A stretch of DNA of 35,443 bases from Rubellimicrobium sp. (GCA_019454835.1 JACFNP010000037.1:1-35443); one strand, 5' to 3'. Numbered from the stretch's first letter, positions 24,104 through 33,047 are shown. A program made the numbers and translations. Notes: a model not told the origin generated them from the letters alone.

Positions 24104-24796
24104 ATGGCCGAGCGGCTGCTCATCATCGACGACGACACGCGGCTTTCGGCCATGCTGCGCGACTATCTGTCCGATGCGGGCTACGCCGTGCGCACCGCCG
24201 CGACCGGGCAGGCGGGGTTGCAGCAACTGGCGCGCGACGGGGCCGATGCGCTGATCCTCGACGTGATGCTGCCCGACATCGACGGCTTCGAGGTGCTGCG
24301 GCGCCTGCGCGCGACATCCGACGTGCCGGTGCTGATGCTGACCGCGCGCGGCGACGAGACCGACCGCATCGTCGGGCTGGAAATCGGCGCCGACGACTAC
24401 CTGCCCAAGCCGTTTTCCCCGCGCGAGCTGCTGGCCCGCATCCGCGCCATCCTGCGCCGCCGCGCCGCCCCTGTGGCGGCGGATGTGCTGCGCTTCGGGC
24501 GGCTCGAGATCGACCCCGGCGCGCGCGAGGCCCGTCTCGACGGCCAGAGCTGCGACATCACCGGCCACCAGTTCGACATCCTGCTGGCGCTCGCGCAGGG
24601 CGCCGGGCGGATTCTCAGCCGCGAGCAGCTCATCGACCGGGTGCGCGGCTCGGGCGGCGATGCGTTCGACAGGTCGGTCGATGTGCATGTCTCGCGCATC
24701 CGCGCCGCGATCGAGGACGACCCGAGGCACCCCCGGCGTATCCTGACCGTGCGCGGCGCGGGCTATGTGTTCGCGCGCCGGCAGGACGACGACTGA
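24104..24796 (+). CDS. OmpR-family response regulator
   Basis: A 230-residue two-domain regulator. The receiver domain (1-115) has acidic residues Asp10-Asp11, phospho-acceptor Asp53 (LILDVMLPD), Thr80 and Lys102 (YLPKPF). The C-terminal winged helix ends ILTVRGAGYVFARR, typical of OmpR/PhoB proteins. It resembles CpxR or RstA. The start follows GGCGGGA, and the reading frame extends upstream only into repeat J. Its stop overlaps the kinase start (TGATG), so the pair is co-translated. Confidence 0.93.
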   Translation: MAERLLIIDDDTRLSAMLRDYLSDAGYAVRTAATGQAGLQQLARDGADALILDVMLPDIDGFEVLRRLRATSDVPVLMLTARGDETDRIVGLEIGADDYLPKPFSPRELLARIRAILRRRAAPVAADVLRFGRLEIDPGAREARLDGQSCDITGHQFDILLALAQGAGRILSREQLIDRVRGSGGDAFDRSVDVHVSRIRAAIEDDPRHPRRILTVRGAGYVFARRQDDD

Positions 24797-26049
24797 TGCG
24801 CGCGCGGCTGTTCTGGAAGATTTATGCCACCGTGCTGGGCGCCATCGCCACGCTGGCGCTGGCGGGCGGGCTGGTCGGGGCGCTGTTCCTCAGCCGCGCC
24901 TGGGAGGAACATGCCCGCACCGATCCGCGCGCGGAGCTGATGGCGGCGGCGCTGCCCGAGGGCGGCGCGGCGGCGGTTCAGGCGGCCCTTGAGCGGATCG
25001 CACCGGCGGCAGGCGCCTGGGTCCGGGTCCGCGATGCGGCGGGCGACATTGTCGCCGCCTGGCCCGAGGGCAACCCCGGACGGGGCGCCGGACCCGAAAT
25101 CACCGCGCCGCTGCCCTCGGGCGGCACGCTGGCGGTGCGCTTCACGCGCGGCAATGCGCCGCCCTTCGGGCCGATGCGGCGCAACCCGCTGTTTCTTCTG
25201 GCGTTCATCGCCGGGCTGACCGCCCTGGTCGCCTGGCCGGTGGTGCGGCACCTGACCCGCAGGCTCGAACATCTGCGCCACGGGGTCGAAAGCTGGGGCG
25301 AGGGCGACCTGTCCCTGCGCATTCCCGTCGAGGGCCGCGACGAGATCGCCGCCGTCGCCGACAGCTTCAACGCCGCCGCCGCGCGCGTCGAGGCGCTGGT
25401 CGAGGCGAATCGTGCCTTGCTTGCCAATGCCAGTCACGAATTGCGCTCGCCGCTGGCGCGGCTGCGCATGGCGGTGGACCTGCACGAAGCGGCCCCCGAC
25501 CCGGACCGCCGCGCCGAGATCGCGCGCAACCTTGCCGAACTCGACGAGCTGGTCGGCGAAATCCTGCTTTCCAGCCGCCTCGCCCATGGCGCGCCGGAGG
25601 AACCGTTCCGGCCGCTCGACCTGCTGGCCCTCGCCGTCGAGGAGGCGGCGCGGGCGGGTGTCGCCGTCAGCGGCGATCCGGTCGAGGTCACGGGCGACGC
25701 CCGGCTGCTGTCGCGCCTGCTGCGCAACCTGATCCAGAACGCGCTTCGCCACGGCAGGCCGCCGGTCACCGTGCAGGTGGCGCGCCGGGGCGCCGAGGCG
25801 GTGCTTTCGGTGCGCGACCACGGACCGGGCGTGCCCGAGGCCGACCGTGCGCGCGTGTTCGAGCCGTTCTACCGTCCGTCAGGTTATGGCGAGTCGGCCG
25901 GAGGATGGGGCCTCGGCCTCGCGCTCGTGCGCCAGATCGCCACGCATCACGGCGGCGAGGTGCATGTCGATCCGCTGCCGGGCGGCGCAAGGTTCGTGGT
26001 CGTGCTGCCGGTCGCGGCGGACGGGGCGGCGAATGTCAGTGCCGGTTAA
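24796..26049 (+). CDS. sensor histidine kinase (CpxA/RstB-like)
   Basis: A 417-residue inner-membrane kinase. Two membrane helices (about 8-32 and 131-150) bracket a periplasmic domain of roughly 100 residues. A HAMP domain follows (RRLEHLRHGVESWGEGDLSL). The H box is NASHELRSPLARLRM with His214. The N box NLIQNALRHG, G1 DHGPGVP, F box FEPFYR and G2 GGWGLGLALV are all intact. It should phosphorylate the regulator encoded just upstream. The signal may be envelope stress or metal, given the Spy-like protein nearby. Confidence 0.92.
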   Translation: MRARLFWKIYATVLGAIATLALAGGLVGALFLSRAWEEHARTDPRAELMAAALPEGGAAAVQAALERIAPAAGAWVRVRDAAGDIVAAWPEGNPGRGAGPEITAPLPSGGTLAVRFTRGNAPPFGPMRRNPLFLLAFIAGLTALVAWPVVRHLTRRLEHLRHGVESWGEGDLSLRIPVEGRDEIAAVADSFNAAAARVEALVEANRALLANASHELRSPLARLRMAVDLHEAAPDPDRRAEIARNLAELDELVGEILLSSRLAHGAPEEPFRPLDLLALAVEEAARAGVAVSGDPVEVTGDARLLSRLLRNLIQNALRHGRPPVTVQVARRGAEAVLSVRDHGPGVPEADRARVFEPFYRPSGYGESAGGWGLGLALVRQIATHHGGEVHVDPLPGGARFVVVLPVAADGAANVSAG

Positions 26050-26191
26050 CCTGATTGTAACCTTGCGGCGGCATGAAGGGCCGGATGCACGAACGCCGCA
26101 AACCGGATCGGGGCGCGGATTTGCCATGGTAACATCGGGGTTGGCCGTGTTATATGTCAGCAAGTGGGTCATCCCGTCTGGAGGTCGTCAG

Positions 26192-26488
26192 ATGAAAGCT
26201 GCAATTTCCGCCGCCGTCGTGGCAACGCTGTCCGCGATGCCCGTGCTGGCCCAGGGGCCGGTCAGCGACCCCTACATGCAGGCGGCCATCGACAGCGGCG
26301 TCTGCGGTGACGCTGACGTGCGCACCGCCGTCTTCAACGAAGAACGCAACATCATCGAGGTCACCTGCGAGGATGAACCCGCAGGCATCTTCCCGATCAT
26401 CGGCGGCCTTGGCCCGGCGCTGGGCATCGGCGCCGCCGCGCTGGGCGCGCTGGCACTGGGCGGCTCGGGCGCGTCCGGCACCAACTAG
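26192..26488 (+). CDS. small secreted protein of unknown function
   Basis: A 98-residue protein with a Sec signal peptide (MKAAISAAVVATLSAMPVLA, cut before QGPV). Two cysteines (SGVCGDAD and VTCEDEP) may form a disulfide. The C terminus is hydrophobic and glycine/alanine-rich (GLGPALGIGAAALGALALGG), possibly a membrane-associated helix. GGAGG precedes the ATG by seven bases. I do not recognise the family. It follows the histidine kinase by 142 bp and is probably transcribed separately; composite repeat K begins directly at its stop codon. Confidence 0.75.
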   Translation: MKAAISAAVVATLSAMPVLAQGPVSDPYMQAAIDSGVCGDADVRTAVFNEERNIIEVTCEDEPAGIFPIIGGLGPALGIGAAALGALALGGSGASGTN

Positions 26489-26489
26489 C

Positions 26490-26736
26490 GCGGGTCGCGT
26501 TTTCACGGACCCGGCGGGCCCGCCCGGCCCCTTTGTTCCTGCGCATTGTCGCGGGCGTCAAATGCAGGGCAATCGGGCGCCCGGCATATTTCGTCACTGC
26601 GAGGTGGCGCAGCCGACGAAGCAACCCCGATCCATCTCGCATAACATCGGGGTTGCTTCGGCTTCGCCTCGCAATGACGGGTATTGCGGGCGGCAACGTC
26701 GTGCCAACCCGCACAGAGCCGCTCGCCCGACCGCCC
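26490..26736. repeat. composite nested palindrome K with extended left flank
   Basis: The 77-base left flank (26490-26566) is shared directly with composite J. The 170-bp composite (26567-26736) has left arm GGGCAATCGGGCGC, core at 26592-26680, right spacer (GTATTGCGGGCGGCAACGTC) and right arm GCTCGCCCGACCGCCC. The core has its long arm on the left but a loop (GATCCATCTCGCATAACATC) in the reverse sense. It lies between the convergent small secreted protein and ClpP-like genes. Confidence 0.9.
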
Positions 26737-26771
26737 TGGCATCAACTGTCGCCATTTGACTGCAAGCTGCC

Positions 26772-27230
26772 CTAGCAGGCCGGATAGCCATAGCGCAGCA
26801 TGTCCGCGCCGCTGATGCGGTAGATGCTGCGCGTCTCGAACCGGGCCGTGGTCAGGAACCACTGGCGCAGCCCGTCAGGGTAATAGCGCGCCATCACCCT
26901 GCTCCAGCGTTCCGCATCGTCTGCCGACATCGGGCGCCCGTCGCGGGTCGGCCCGTGAAAGCCGAATGTCGTCTGCGGGCTGATGCAGACATCACCCGCG
27001 CCCAGATACATCGTGCAGGCCGAATAGCAGATGCTGCCGCGAATCTCGACCCGCACATGCGCCGCACGCATCTGCTCGACCAGCCGGGCGCGCGTGTTCA
27101 GGCCGCCGCCGCGATCATCGCCGATGATGATGGTCTGGTTTGCCTGAACCTGCGCACCGGCCAGCGCCAGCACGACGCCGAACAGAATCGCCCGCGCAGG
27201 CCGAAGCCGCGGCAGACCGTTCCCCTGCAT
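26772..27230 (-). CDS. secreted ClpP-like (COG3904-type) protein
   Basis: A 152-residue exported protein with a signal peptide ending near VQANQ. It resembles small periplasmic ClpP/crotonase-fold proteins: RVEIRGSICYSACTMYLGAG with the possible nucleophile Ser70, then SPQTTFGFHGP with His92. A triad-like Ser-His pair is therefore present but protease activity is unproven. Cysteines 68, 72 and 82 may form disulfides. The ATG at 27230 is preferred because AGGAG lies six bases before it. Divergent from the exopolysaccharide locus. Confidence 0.75.
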   Translation of the reverse strand: MQGNGLPRLRPARAILFGVVLALAGAQVQANQTIIIGDDRGGGLNTRARLVEQMRAAHVRVEIRGSICYSACTMYLGAGDVCISPQTTFGFHGPTRDGRPMSADDAERWSRVMARYYPDGLRQWFLTTARFETRSIYRISGADMLRYGYPAC

Positions 27231-27507
27231 GTCCCACTCCTGCATTCACGGCCGCAGCCGTGCGTTCCACCCGCAGGCAGGATGGGGGGAGAATCCGAAT
27301 GGCAGCTTAACGTGCTGTTTTTATGATATTCTTAGGGATATGGTGCGCCGGATGGTCACCGTGACGGGACGCCGCCCCCGTCAACCCTTTACGCCAAGTC
27401 ACCCTGTGCAACCGGACGCCGACCGTGCTAAGGGCAACACGGAGATGTTACCGGGGCGGCAACGCCGACGGCGAATATTCAGGTCGACGGTGGTTCGGAT
27501 TGGGTGA

Positions 27508-28140
27508 ATGAGCGCGCATCTCGACAACACAAGGCCGGTTCTGTTCACCTGCCGACCGGGCTTTCTGCGCTTCAAGCGGGTCTTCGATCTGCTGGTCTCG
27601 CTGATCCTCGTGCCCGCGTTCCTGCTGACCGGCCTTGTGCTGCTGATCGTCAACCCGTTCCTGAACCCGGGGCCGCTGTTCTTCGCGCAGGACCGCATGG
27701 GCCGGGGCTGCCGACCGTTCCGGGCGTGGAAATTCCGCTCGATGCTGGGCGCTGCGGAAATCGCGCGCGGCCCCTACGATCCGGCCGAGGACCAGCGGAT
27801 CACCACCCTCGGCCAGTTCCTGCGCCGCACGCGCCTTGATGAACTGCCGCAGATCATCAACGTCCTGAAGGGCGAGATGAGCCTGATCGGACCAAGGCCC
27901 GACTATCTTGCCCACGCCCGCCGCTATCTCGAGGAAATCCCCGGCTACCGCGAACGCCATGTCGTGCGTCCGGGCATCAGCGGCTATGCCCAGATCACCG
28001 TCGGCTACGCCGAGACCCCTGAGTCCGTGCGCGAGAAGGTCGCCGCCGATCTCTGGTATATCCGCAACGCCTCGATCCGGCTCGACTGCTGGATCGCCTG
28101 GCGCACCTTCGTCACCGTCCTGCACGGCCTCGGCAGGTGA
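27508..28140 (+). CDS. undecaprenyl-phosphate sugar phosphotransferase (bacterial sugar transferase family)
   Basis: A 210-residue initiating glycosyltransferase of the ExoY/WcaJ C-terminal type. One hydrophobic helix (VFDLLVSLILVPAFLLTGLV) is followed by the catalytic part with WKFRSM, LRRTRLDELPQIINVLKGEM, SLIGPRP and RPGISGYAQITVGYA. It transfers a sugar phosphate to the lipid carrier to start exopolysaccharide repeat units. It is the first gene of the rightward EPS operon. The 277 bp upstream is A+T-richer around 27303-27345, and may hold the promoter, but no convincing hexamer pair was found. Confidence 0.92.
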   Translation: MSAHLDNTRPVLFTCRPGFLRFKRVFDLLVSLILVPAFLLTGLVLLIVNPFLNPGPLFFAQDRMGRGCRPFRAWKFRSMLGAAEIARGPYDPAEDQRITTLGQFLRRTRLDELPQIINVLKGEMSLIGPRPDYLAHARRYLEEIPGYRERHVVRPGISGYAQITVGYAETPESVREKVAADLWYIRNASIRLDCWIAWRTFVTVLHGLGR

Positions 28141-28221
28141 TCGCGGATGCGACGCGGGCAGACACCGGCCGGGGGCAACGAACCCTGTGACATGCGCGAC
28201 CGGACCGGCTATCGGAACCGG

Positions 28222-30291
28222 ATGCGCCATCTGCTGCTTGCCCTCTGCCTGACCTGCCCCGCCCTGCCCGTGCAGGCGGACCCCGTCGCGTGGCAGGCAA
28301 ACACCTACGGGATGCCCGGCCTGATCGACATGCCGCAGGCGCTGCCCTTCGAGGATGCCACGCTGTCATTCACGAGCAGCCATTTCGCCGACCAGACCCG
28401 CCATTCGCTGACCTTCCAGATCGCCCCACGCCTGACCGGCAGCTTCCGGTATTCGCTGCTTTACGGGATCAGCTTCGATGGCGGCCACTATATCTACGAC
28501 TACGTCTTCGACCGCAGCTTCTCGCTGCAATACCAGATCGCCCGTGAAGGGCGGGTGATGCCCGCCATCGCCGTCGGCATGAACGACCTGCTTGGCACCG
28601 GCCTTTATGCGTCGGAATATCTGGTGGCCACGCGCAGCGTCGGCGATCACGTCCGCGCCACGGTCGGCCTTGGCTGGGGGCGGCTGGCGGGGGTCGGCAG
28701 TTTCGACAACCCGCTTGGGTTTCTGGGCGACGACTGGGCTACCCGCAACCGTTCGGCCTATCGCATCAACGGCGGTCAGCCCCTGCTGGATACCTGGTTT
28801 CACGGCCCCGCCGCCCTGTTCGGTGGCGTCGAATGGCGCCCCGATGACGACTGGACGCTGACACTCGAATATTCCTCCGACGCCTATCCGCTGGAAGACC
28901 CCTATGACTTCACCCGCCGCTCGCAACTGAACTTCGGCGCCAGCTACCGGCTCAACGACCACTGGACGCTTGCTGGGCATTATCTCTACGGCAGCGAGAT
29001 CGGCGTGCAGCTCACCTGGGGCATGAACCCGCGCCATCCGCGTCGCCCCTCGGGGATCGAGACCGCCCCCCCGGCGGTCGGCAGCGGCGGCAGCGGCGAC
29101 ACCGGGACGGTCATCGCCCGCAGCCGCACCGCGCTGGCGCGTGACGGCATCACCCTGCACGGGCTGACCGTCAGCGGCAGCACCGCCCGCGTCGAGATCG
29201 AGAACACCCGTTTCCGCGCCAGCGCCGAGGCAGTGGGCCGCGCGGCCCGCGCCCTGACCGCGACCCTGCCCGCCGATATGCAGACCATCGCCGTCACGCT
29301 TGTCGAACGCGGCATCCCCGTCAGCACGGTGACGGTGAACCGCGCCGATCTTGCCGAACTGGAATATGCCTTCGACAACGCCTGGAGCATCCAGGCCCGC
29401 GCCGACATCGCCGGGGCGATGCCCGGCACCACGCCGCTGCCCGGTCGCTATCCGCATTTCTCCTACGCCATCACGCCCTATCTTGCGCCTGCGCTCTTCG
29501 ACCCCGACAACCCGGTGCGCGCCGATTTCGGCGTCGAGCTTTCCGCCGACTGGGAGATCGCCCCCGGCCTGATCATCTCGGGCGCCATGCGCCATGCGCT
29601 GCTCGGCAATCTCGACGAATCCACCCGCGTCTCGGATTCCGTGCTGCCGCATGTGCGCTCGGACGCCTGGCTTTACGACAAGGCCGACTGGCCGGTCACC
29701 CGGCTGACCGGCGCGTGGTATTTCCGGCCGTCGCGCAACACCTACGGGCGCGTCACCTTCGGCCTGCTGGAGCGGATGTTCGCCGGTGCCTCGGCCGAAC
29801 TGCTCTATTATCCCGCAGGCTCGCGCCTCGCGCTTGGGGCCGAGATCGCCCATGTCGTGCAGCGCGACCACGATCAGGGCTTCGGGTTCCTCGACTACGA
29901 GGTGACGACCGGCCATGTCTCGGCCTACTGGGACATGGGGCGCGGCTATCATGCGCAGCTCGATCTGGGCCGCTATCTGGCCGGAGACTGGGGCGGCACC
30001 TTCGCGCTGGACCGCGAATTTGGCAACGGCTGGAAGGTGGGGGCGTATTTCACGCTGACGGATGTATCGACCGCCGATTTCGGCGAGGGCGCCTTCGACA
30101 AGGGCATCCGCATCTCGATCCCGCTGGGCTGGAGCAGCGGCCAGCCGCGCCGCGACAGCACCGATGTCCTGATCCAGCCGATCCTGCGCGACGGCGGCGC
30201 GCGGCTGGCCGTGGACGGGCGGCTTTACGACCTGGTGCGCCCGGCGCACACAAGCGCGCTGACCGACGGCTGGGCGAGGTTCTGGCGATGA
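28222..30291 (+). CDS. YjbH-family exopolysaccharide outer-membrane protein
   Basis: A 689-residue secreted protein with a signal peptide (MRHLLLALCLTCPALPVQA) and repeated beta-rich segments typical of YjbH/GfcD proteins, which belong to exopolysaccharide or group 4 capsule gene sets. A Gly/Ser-rich linker (GSGGSGDTG) near residue 285 splits two beta-rich halves, and the C-terminal half looks like an outer-membrane barrel. The start at 28222 is chosen so the signal peptide is N-terminal; in-frame ATGs at 28147 and 28192 are possible. Its stop overlaps the following lipoprotein gene (ATGA at 30288-30291). Confidence 0.88.
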   Translation: MRHLLLALCLTCPALPVQADPVAWQANTYGMPGLIDMPQALPFEDATLSFTSSHFADQTRHSLTFQIAPRLTGSFRYSLLYGISFDGGHYIYDYVFDRSFSLQYQIAREGRVMPAIAVGMNDLLGTGLYASEYLVATRSVGDHVRATVGLGWGRLAGVGSFDNPLGFLGDDWATRNRSAYRINGGQPLLDTWFHGPAALFGGVEWRPDDDWTLTLEYSSDAYPLEDPYDFTRRSQLNFGASYRLNDHWTLAGHYLYGSEIGVQLTWGMNPRHPRRPSGIETAPPAVGSGGSGDTGTVIARSRTALARDGITLHGLTVSGSTARVEIENTRFRASAEAVGRAARALTATLPADMQTIAVTLVERGIPVSTVTVNRADLAELEYAFDNAWSIQARADIAGAMPGTTPLPGRYPHFSYAITPYLAPALFDPDNPVRADFGVELSADWEIAPGLIISGAMRHALLGNLDESTRVSDSVLPHVRSDAWLYDKADWPVTRLTGAWYFRPSRNTYGRVTFGLLERMFAGASAELLYYPAGSRLALGAEIAHVVQRDHDQGFGFLDYEVTTGHVSAYWDMGRGYHAQLDLGRYLAGDWGGTFALDREFGNGWKVGAYFTLTDVSTADFGEGAFDKGIRISIPLGWSSGQPRRDSTDVLIQPILRDGGARLAVDGRLYDLVRPAHTSALTDGWARFWR

Positions 30292-30881
30292 TCCGCGCGC
30301 TCGCCCTGCTGGTCCTGCTGGCCGGTTGCGCCGCCCAGGGGCAAAGTGCCGCGCAGATCCGCGCCGGGCTGACGCCCGCGCAACTGGCGCGCGCGCCGGG
30401 GCCGGTGCTGCTGGCCGACATCCCCGACGCGGGCCTTGCCGCGACCTTGCAGATCGCGGGCACCGCCAACGGGGTCGAGACCTGGCGCAGCGCCGGGAAC
30501 CAGACGCTGAGCTTCCGCAGCGGCGTGCTGGTCGCCACGCGCGGGCTGGGCGACGACCTGATGGGCGCCGACGTGACCGGCACGCTGGCCGCATTGCGCG
30601 GCGCCGGGCAGGCGGATTATCCGCGCCTGCTGTCCTATCTCGACGGCGAGGACCGGACCCTGTTGCGGGCAATGACCTGCACGATGGCCCCGCCGGTATC
30701 CGCCACGGTGCCGGGCATCGCCCGCAGTTTTCCCACGGTGCTGCGGGCCGAGACCTGCCACACCACCGGGCTTACGGTCAGGAACCGTTACTGGCAGGAT
30801 CAGGACGGCACGATGCGCCGGGCCGAACAGTGGATCGGGCCGGGGATAGGAATGCTCGTCACCGAGCGACTGACGGATTAG
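30288..30881 (+). CDS. YjbF/GfcB-type lipoprotein
   Basis: A 197-residue precursor with a lipobox LLAGC (Cys14), so it is probably a lipid-anchored envelope protein. It matches the YjbF/GfcB group of capsule or exopolysaccharide lipoproteins, with segments WRSAGNQTLSFRSGVLVATRG and NRYWQDQDGTMRRAEQWIGP. It overlaps yjbH, which fits the pairing of the two families; in E. coli the order is yjbF before yjbH, here it is reversed. The role in polysaccharide secretion is inferred. Confidence 0.87.
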   Translation: MIRALALLVLLAGCAAQGQSAAQIRAGLTPAQLARAPGPVLLADIPDAGLAATLQIAGTANGVETWRSAGNQTLSFRSGVLVATRGLGDDLMGADVTGTLAALRGAGQADYPRLLSYLDGEDRTLLRAMTCTMAPPVSATVPGIARSFPTVLRAETCHTTGLTVRNRYWQDQDGTMRRAEQWIGPGIGMLVTERLTD

Positions 30882-30891
30882 GACCACAGCC

Positions 30892-32265
30892 ATGATGCGA
30901 GGCCCCATGACCATTCTGCGCACCCTCGCCGTCACGGCGGCCCTGCTGGCGCCGTCCGGCTGCGGCATCACCTATATCAGCACGCGGGTCAGCGACGAGG
31001 CCGAGGGCATGGATGTCCGCGTCGTGCCGATCACGCCCGAAATGGTGCTGATCGCCAACAGCCAGCCCTACGCCCCCCGGTCGCTGCCCGCCGCCTTCTA
31101 TCAGACCGCCGGCATGGGCAGCCCGCGCGGCACCGGCACGCTGCCCGAACCGCCCGCGTTCCCGCAGCTTGCGCCGCAACCGCTCGACCTGCGCCCGCCG
31201 CCCAGGGTCGAACCCGGCCCCTACCGGCTGGGCACCGGCGATGTCCTGCGCCTGGTGGTTGCCGCCGGACAGCAGATCGACCCGCTGACCGGCGCGACCG
31301 AAGGCACGACGACCATGCAGGAGCTGACGATCCGCGACGACGGCGCGGTGTCGATGCCGCAGGTCGGGCCGGTCGACATGGCCGGGCTGACGGTGGAAGA
31401 GGCCGAGAACCGGCTCTTCTCGCGCATGATCGACGCGGGACTCGACCCGAATTTCAGCCTTGAAATCTCGGGCTACAACTCGCAGCGCGCGGCGGTCGGC
31501 GGCGCGGTCGGATCACCGCGCACCGTGGCGCTGACGCTGAACCCGCCGACCCTGAACGAGGCGCTGACCGCCGCAGGCGGGATCACCGCACGCGATGCCG
31601 AATTCGCCTCGATCCGCATCTACCGGCAGGGTGAACTTTACCAGATTCCGCTGGACGATTTCCGCGCCCGCCCCGACCTGCAGGGCCTGCCCGTGCTTGC
31701 CGGTGACGCGATCTACGTCGACACGACCTATGATCTCGACCGCGCGCAGACATTCTACCAGCGCCAGCTTGACGTGATTGCGCTGCAACGCACCAACCGG
31801 CAGGCCGCGCTGTCGGAAATGCAGACCGAGATGAACCTGCGCCGGTCGGTCCTGGGCGAGCAGCGCGACAATTTCCGCACGCTGTCCGATCTGGGCGCGG
31901 TCGAGCGCGACTATGTCTATCTCGCGGGCGAGGTCACGCGGCAGACCCGCTGGCCGTTGCCCTTCGGCCGTCAGGCGACACTGGCCGACGCCTTGTTCGA
32001 CACCGGCGGCTTCCGCGCCGACACCGGCAATCCGGCGCATATCTATGTGCTGCGCGCCTCGACCAACCCGGCCGAGTTCGGTGCCGTGACGGCCTGGCAC
32101 CTTGACGGCCGCAGCGCCGCCGCCCTTACCCTGGCCACGCGCTTCCAGATGCGGCCGGACGACATCCTGTTCATCGAGCAGCAGCCGGTGACGCGCTGGA
32201 ACCGTGCCATGCAGCAGACGATCCCGTCGTTCATCAACACGGTCGTTGCGGCCACCGACAACTGA
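30892..32265 (+). CDS. Wza-type polysaccharide export lipoprotein
   Basis: A 457-residue outer-membrane polysaccharide export protein. After a signal ending LLAPSGC (Cys24, lipobox slightly atypical), it carries the export domain PYRLGTGDVLRLVV at about residue 110, then SLBB-like domains (AVGGAVGSPRTVALTL, NEALTAAGGI, and VYLAGEVTRQTRWPL). It should form the secretion channel for the EPS made by this locus. AGGA lies eight bases before the first ATG; a second ATG at 30907 is possible. Confidence 0.9.
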   Translation: MMRGPMTILRTLAVTAALLAPSGCGITYISTRVSDEAEGMDVRVVPITPEMVLIANSQPYAPRSLPAAFYQTAGMGSPRGTGTLPEPPAFPQLAPQPLDLRPPPRVEPGPYRLGTGDVLRLVVAAGQQIDPLTGATEGTTTMQELTIRDDGAVSMPQVGPVDMAGLTVEEAENRLFSRMIDAGLDPNFSLEISGYNSQRAAVGGAVGSPRTVALTLNPPTLNEALTAAGGITARDAEFASIRIYRQGELYQIPLDDFRARPDLQGLPVLAGDAIYVDTTYDLDRAQTFYQRQLDVIALQRTNRQAALSEMQTEMNLRRSVLGEQRDNFRTLSDLGAVERDYVYLAGEVTRQTRWPLPFGRQATLADALFDTGGFRADTGNPAHIYVLRASTNPAEFGAVTAWHLDGRSAAALTLATRFQMRPDDILFIEQQPVTRWNRAMQQTIPSFINTVVAATDN

Positions 32266-32267
32266 CG

Positions 32268-33044
32268 GTGGGCACCGCATTCTTCGTCGTCTCGAAACTG
32301 GTCTGGGGTCTCGTCAACCCCGGAAGCTGGATCGCGCTGGGGCTGGCGCTTGCGGTTCTGGGCGCCGCGCTGCACCGGCGCCGCCTTGCGCTGTGGGCGG
32401 GGCTGCCGACGCTGGCCTTCGTCGTGACGCTGTCCATCGTGCCCCTGGGCGAGATCATCGCCCGGCCGCTGGAGATGCGCTATCCGGTGGCGCCGCCGCT
32501 GGCCGAGGTCACCGGGATCATCGTGCTGGGCGGCTCGGAATGGCCCGCCTATGTCCACGGCGGCCAGCCGCAGGTGAACGCGGCGGGCGAGCGGCTGATC
32601 GAGACCGCGACCCTCGCCCGGACATGGCCCGAGGCGCGGGTGGTCTTTACCGGCGGCGACGGCGGCCTGAACCCGTCCGGGCGGGTCAGCGGTCACGCCG
32701 CGATGGCGCGGGCGCTGCTGGTGCAGCTTGGCGTGGCCCCCGGACGCATCGAGCTGGAATCGCGCAGCCGCAACACCGCCGAAAACGCGACCTTCAGCCA
32801 TGCGCTGGTCGACCCGCAGCCGGGCGAGACCTGGGTTCTGGTCACCTCGGCCAGCCACATGCCGCGCGCCATGGCCAGCTTTGCCCGCGCGGGCTGGGAG
32901 GGCGTCATTCCCTGGCCGGTCGATTACCGCAGCACCCTGTGGGGCTGGTCGCCGGTCTGGGATCTGCCGCAGAACCTGTTCCAGTTCACGCAGTCGCTGA
33001 AGGAATATGTCGGGCTGGTCGCCTATGCGCTGTCGGGGCGCTGA
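32268..33044 (+). CDS. YdcF/ElyC-family membrane protein (DUF218)
   Basis: A 258-residue protein with two N-terminal membrane helices followed by the DUF218 domain. Motifs are GIIVLGGSEW, RVVFTGGDGG, ESRSRNTAENA and LVTSASHMPRAM. Family members such as ElyC and SanA affect envelope integrity and undecaprenyl-lipid use, though enzymatic activity is unsettled. The start is a GTG two bases after the Wza-type stop. It converges on the tyrosine-kinase gene with a 3-base gap. Confidence 0.87.
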   Translation: MGTAFFVVSKLVWGLVNPGSWIALGLALAVLGAALHRRRLALWAGLPTLAFVVTLSIVPLGEIIARPLEMRYPVAPPLAEVTGIIVLGGSEWPAYVHGGQPQVNAAGERLIETATLARTWPEARVVFTGGDGGLNPSGRVSGHAAMARALLVQLGVAPGRIELESRSRNTAENATFSHALVDPQPGETWVLVTSASHMPRAMASFARAGWEGVIPWPVDYRSTLWGWSPVWDLPQNLFQFTQSLKEYVGLVAYALSGR

Positions 33045-33047
33045 GCG

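Noticed and set aside
23777..26736. A compound transposon formed by composites J and K around the two-component genes
   Set aside because: No transposase is encoded, target-site duplications were not seen, and the enclosed genes look like ordinary core genes.
27303..27345. Promoter for the EPS operon in the A+T-rich stretch (TTAACG and TATGAT)
   Set aside because: The two hexamers are only 9 bp apart, too close for a sigma-70-type promoter, and no better pair was found.
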